Source of the DNA: Sciurus carolinensis
Lineage: Eukaryota; Chordata; Mammalia; Rodentia; Sciuridae
Length of the DNA: 64,000 nt
Reading direction: 5' to 3'
Assembly (NCBI RefSeq): GCF_902686445.1
Contig: NC_062227.1
Span: 16,840,178 to 16,904,177, forward strand
Made by a program: the position numbers and the translations under genes. Under the pieces are notes generated by a model, which did not search any database, had not been told where the DNA came from, and was given only the letters and a program-made list of their open reading frames with translations. This document shows, piece after piece, positions 62,251 to 64,000 of this stretch (its first letter is position 1; every line of letters begins with the position of its first letter).

Positions 62251-64000
62251 CAATGTCTGTAACTTTATTGTTATTTACCCTTTTCTTTAAGTGAAGTCTG
62301 TATTAGTACTGGAGGTTACCACTACATACTATCTGTTCTGTAGGTGATGGCTTATAATCACAAGTTACCAAGTTGTGTGTTCTTGAAGCAGTACCTCTGC
62401 AAAACTAACAGGCAATAGTTTTACAAAATGAAATTTGCAAGAGCAAAAGTACACTCAGCTTATATAATAGCTATCTTGAATTTTGGGTGAGCATTTTGGC
62501 TCTATATTATATCCCTGTTTGAGATCATAGTAATTCCACAACAAGAACCAATCCTTTGACTATAACTTTAAATAAACTGAAATGTGGCTTATTTTGGAGC
62601 TGCTCTAACATGCAGTAAGGCGGGAGGCAGAGCCTTATCTGAGGTAAGGTGTGGCCCCTCACAAATCTTAAGTGTTCTAATTCTGATGCTAATCTTTGAC
62701 TTCCTTAAATATCATTTTAACCTTACATATATTGTTTCCTGAGTCTATATGAACATTAGTCAATACAAGTTAACATTATATCAAAAACACAAATCAAGAA
62801 AAGGATGAGAGAGCTTTTAATTTTCCTTTTGTGTGGCAAAGTGGCAAAATGTTTTGTTTTACATTTCATATTAATCTTTAAAAAATAGACTCTCACTAAC
62901 TTTTAGAAATACATTTCATTTAAATTTTTTATCTCAGTGTAAAAAGTAACAAATTTTACATATACCCTATTGATAACAGGTTCTGTAATAACACATTAAA
63001 TGATAGAAACAAATCCCCAATAAAATTTACTCAATAAATTTAAAATTACCTTTATGGACAAGTTTAATTTGGAGAATAGCAGCTTGATAAATTTCTGCTT
63101 TAAAGACTTGTATACCTGAACAAAATGAATGGATTTAATATACAAATAATGACCATTCCAATTACCTTAATACCTTTATATTAAGCAAATTTAGTGTTTA
63201 AAGAAAGCTTTAGACTCTGTAACATAGCACAATACTCTAACAGTTGTTGTTTAACCATAATTGTATAAACCCCATTTTCAAGAGTAATAATTCTAAAAAA
63301 TAAAACTTAACAGACATGCTGTTGAGAGTAAATTAGTGTTTCTAAGAAATCCTTGTCATTTTAACATATAGATTAAACTTTGGTTTATATCAGTACATTA
63401 GTATTTGACCTTAGGATAAATCTTCAATAGGTTTAATTGATTGTCTCACATACATATAGCCACCTTGGTTACACACAAACATTGAAATTTGCCTTTTACC
63501 CTCACAGGCTGTTTTAGGACTTATTTAGATCCTCATGTTTACTACATAAGCATTTTCTTACCCAGAAACATTTTTTTCACTAAATATATTTCCATATTTT
63601 GAACCTTTTATTTTTTCTTTTCTATCTGTTGACCCCTTGTTGTTCACATCCTGAAGCAACTCTTATGAAATTTCTGAATTTAGCTAAATCACTCAATTTT
63701 AACAAGATTAAACACTTTGTTGTTTATAGTACTCTAATTGAAATACAGTTGAACCTTTTAGAGCTCTCTGTATATAGAATTGTACCTTTCAGGACTTAAC
63801 TCTCAGTTACCTTGTTTTTAGAAATAACACGAAGAAATTTTAAACCCTTTTTATTCACCAATCTATGGACACACCAATAAGGTGTAAGTATGTTAGCCCC
63901 TGGAATTTATGGAGGTAAGAGTACTCAATGTTATTTAATAATTAGCATTTTAACTTTGCAAAATAATCAGATGTCTCTAATAAACACACTTGAGTATTCT
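62251..64000. other. AT-rich sequence, nothing recognised
   Basis: About 1.75 kb of AT-rich DNA with no open frame worth calling, no array unit, no L1 and no recognisable SINE. It could be the further interior of the ERV or flanking unique DNA. Confidence 0.6.

Overview
The window looks like gene-poor mammalian nuclear DNA, most likely rodent and possibly squirrel-like (Sciuridae). That guess rests on the style of three long LINE-1 (L1) elements and is an inference, not a match I could run. I found no intact host protein gene, tRNA, rRNA or CRISPR array.

Layout. (1) 1-4760: a + strand L1, cut by the window start and heavily mutated. (2) About 4761-60064: a tandem array of a roughly 3.78 kb AT-rich unit, in about 12 whole or rearranged copies. 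Copies not disturbed by rearrangement measure about 3790, 3789, 3778 and 3789 bp. Two units contain internal duplications of about 1.2 and 1.6 kb. Three carry deletions, two of which fuse neighbouring units. (3) Inside the array sit two full-length L1s with target-site duplications. One is on the - strand at 14264-21121; it is young, with an intact ORF1, a CpG-rich 5' UTR and an ORF2 broken by two 1-bp deletions and one nonsense codon. The other is on the + strand at 39445-45880 and is older, with many stops. (4) 60065-64000: the array ends abruptly at a - strand retroviral LTR, followed by an env-like C-terminal fragment and eroded sequence with nothing else I can name.

The most interesting signal is in the array unit. 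Two blocks on the + strand look like exons. E1 is 131 nt, bounded by CAG and a GTAAG donor. E2 is 141 nt, preceded by a pyrimidine-rich TTTTCCAG acceptor and followed by GTGAG or GTAAG. They join in phase and leave one open frame of about 90 codons that ends at a shared stop at the end of E2. E2 is open in four of the five copies of one subfamily (type B). No single copy keeps E1, E2 and all splice sites intact, so this may be a decayed amplified gene family or an old duplicated gene fragment. A TATA-like motif is also shared by most units upstream of E1. I do not recognise the encoded peptide.

The L1 insertions are each private to one unit, so the array was amplified before they inserted. 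The three L1s also show two different 5' UTR architectures, which suggests promoter turnover between subfamilies.
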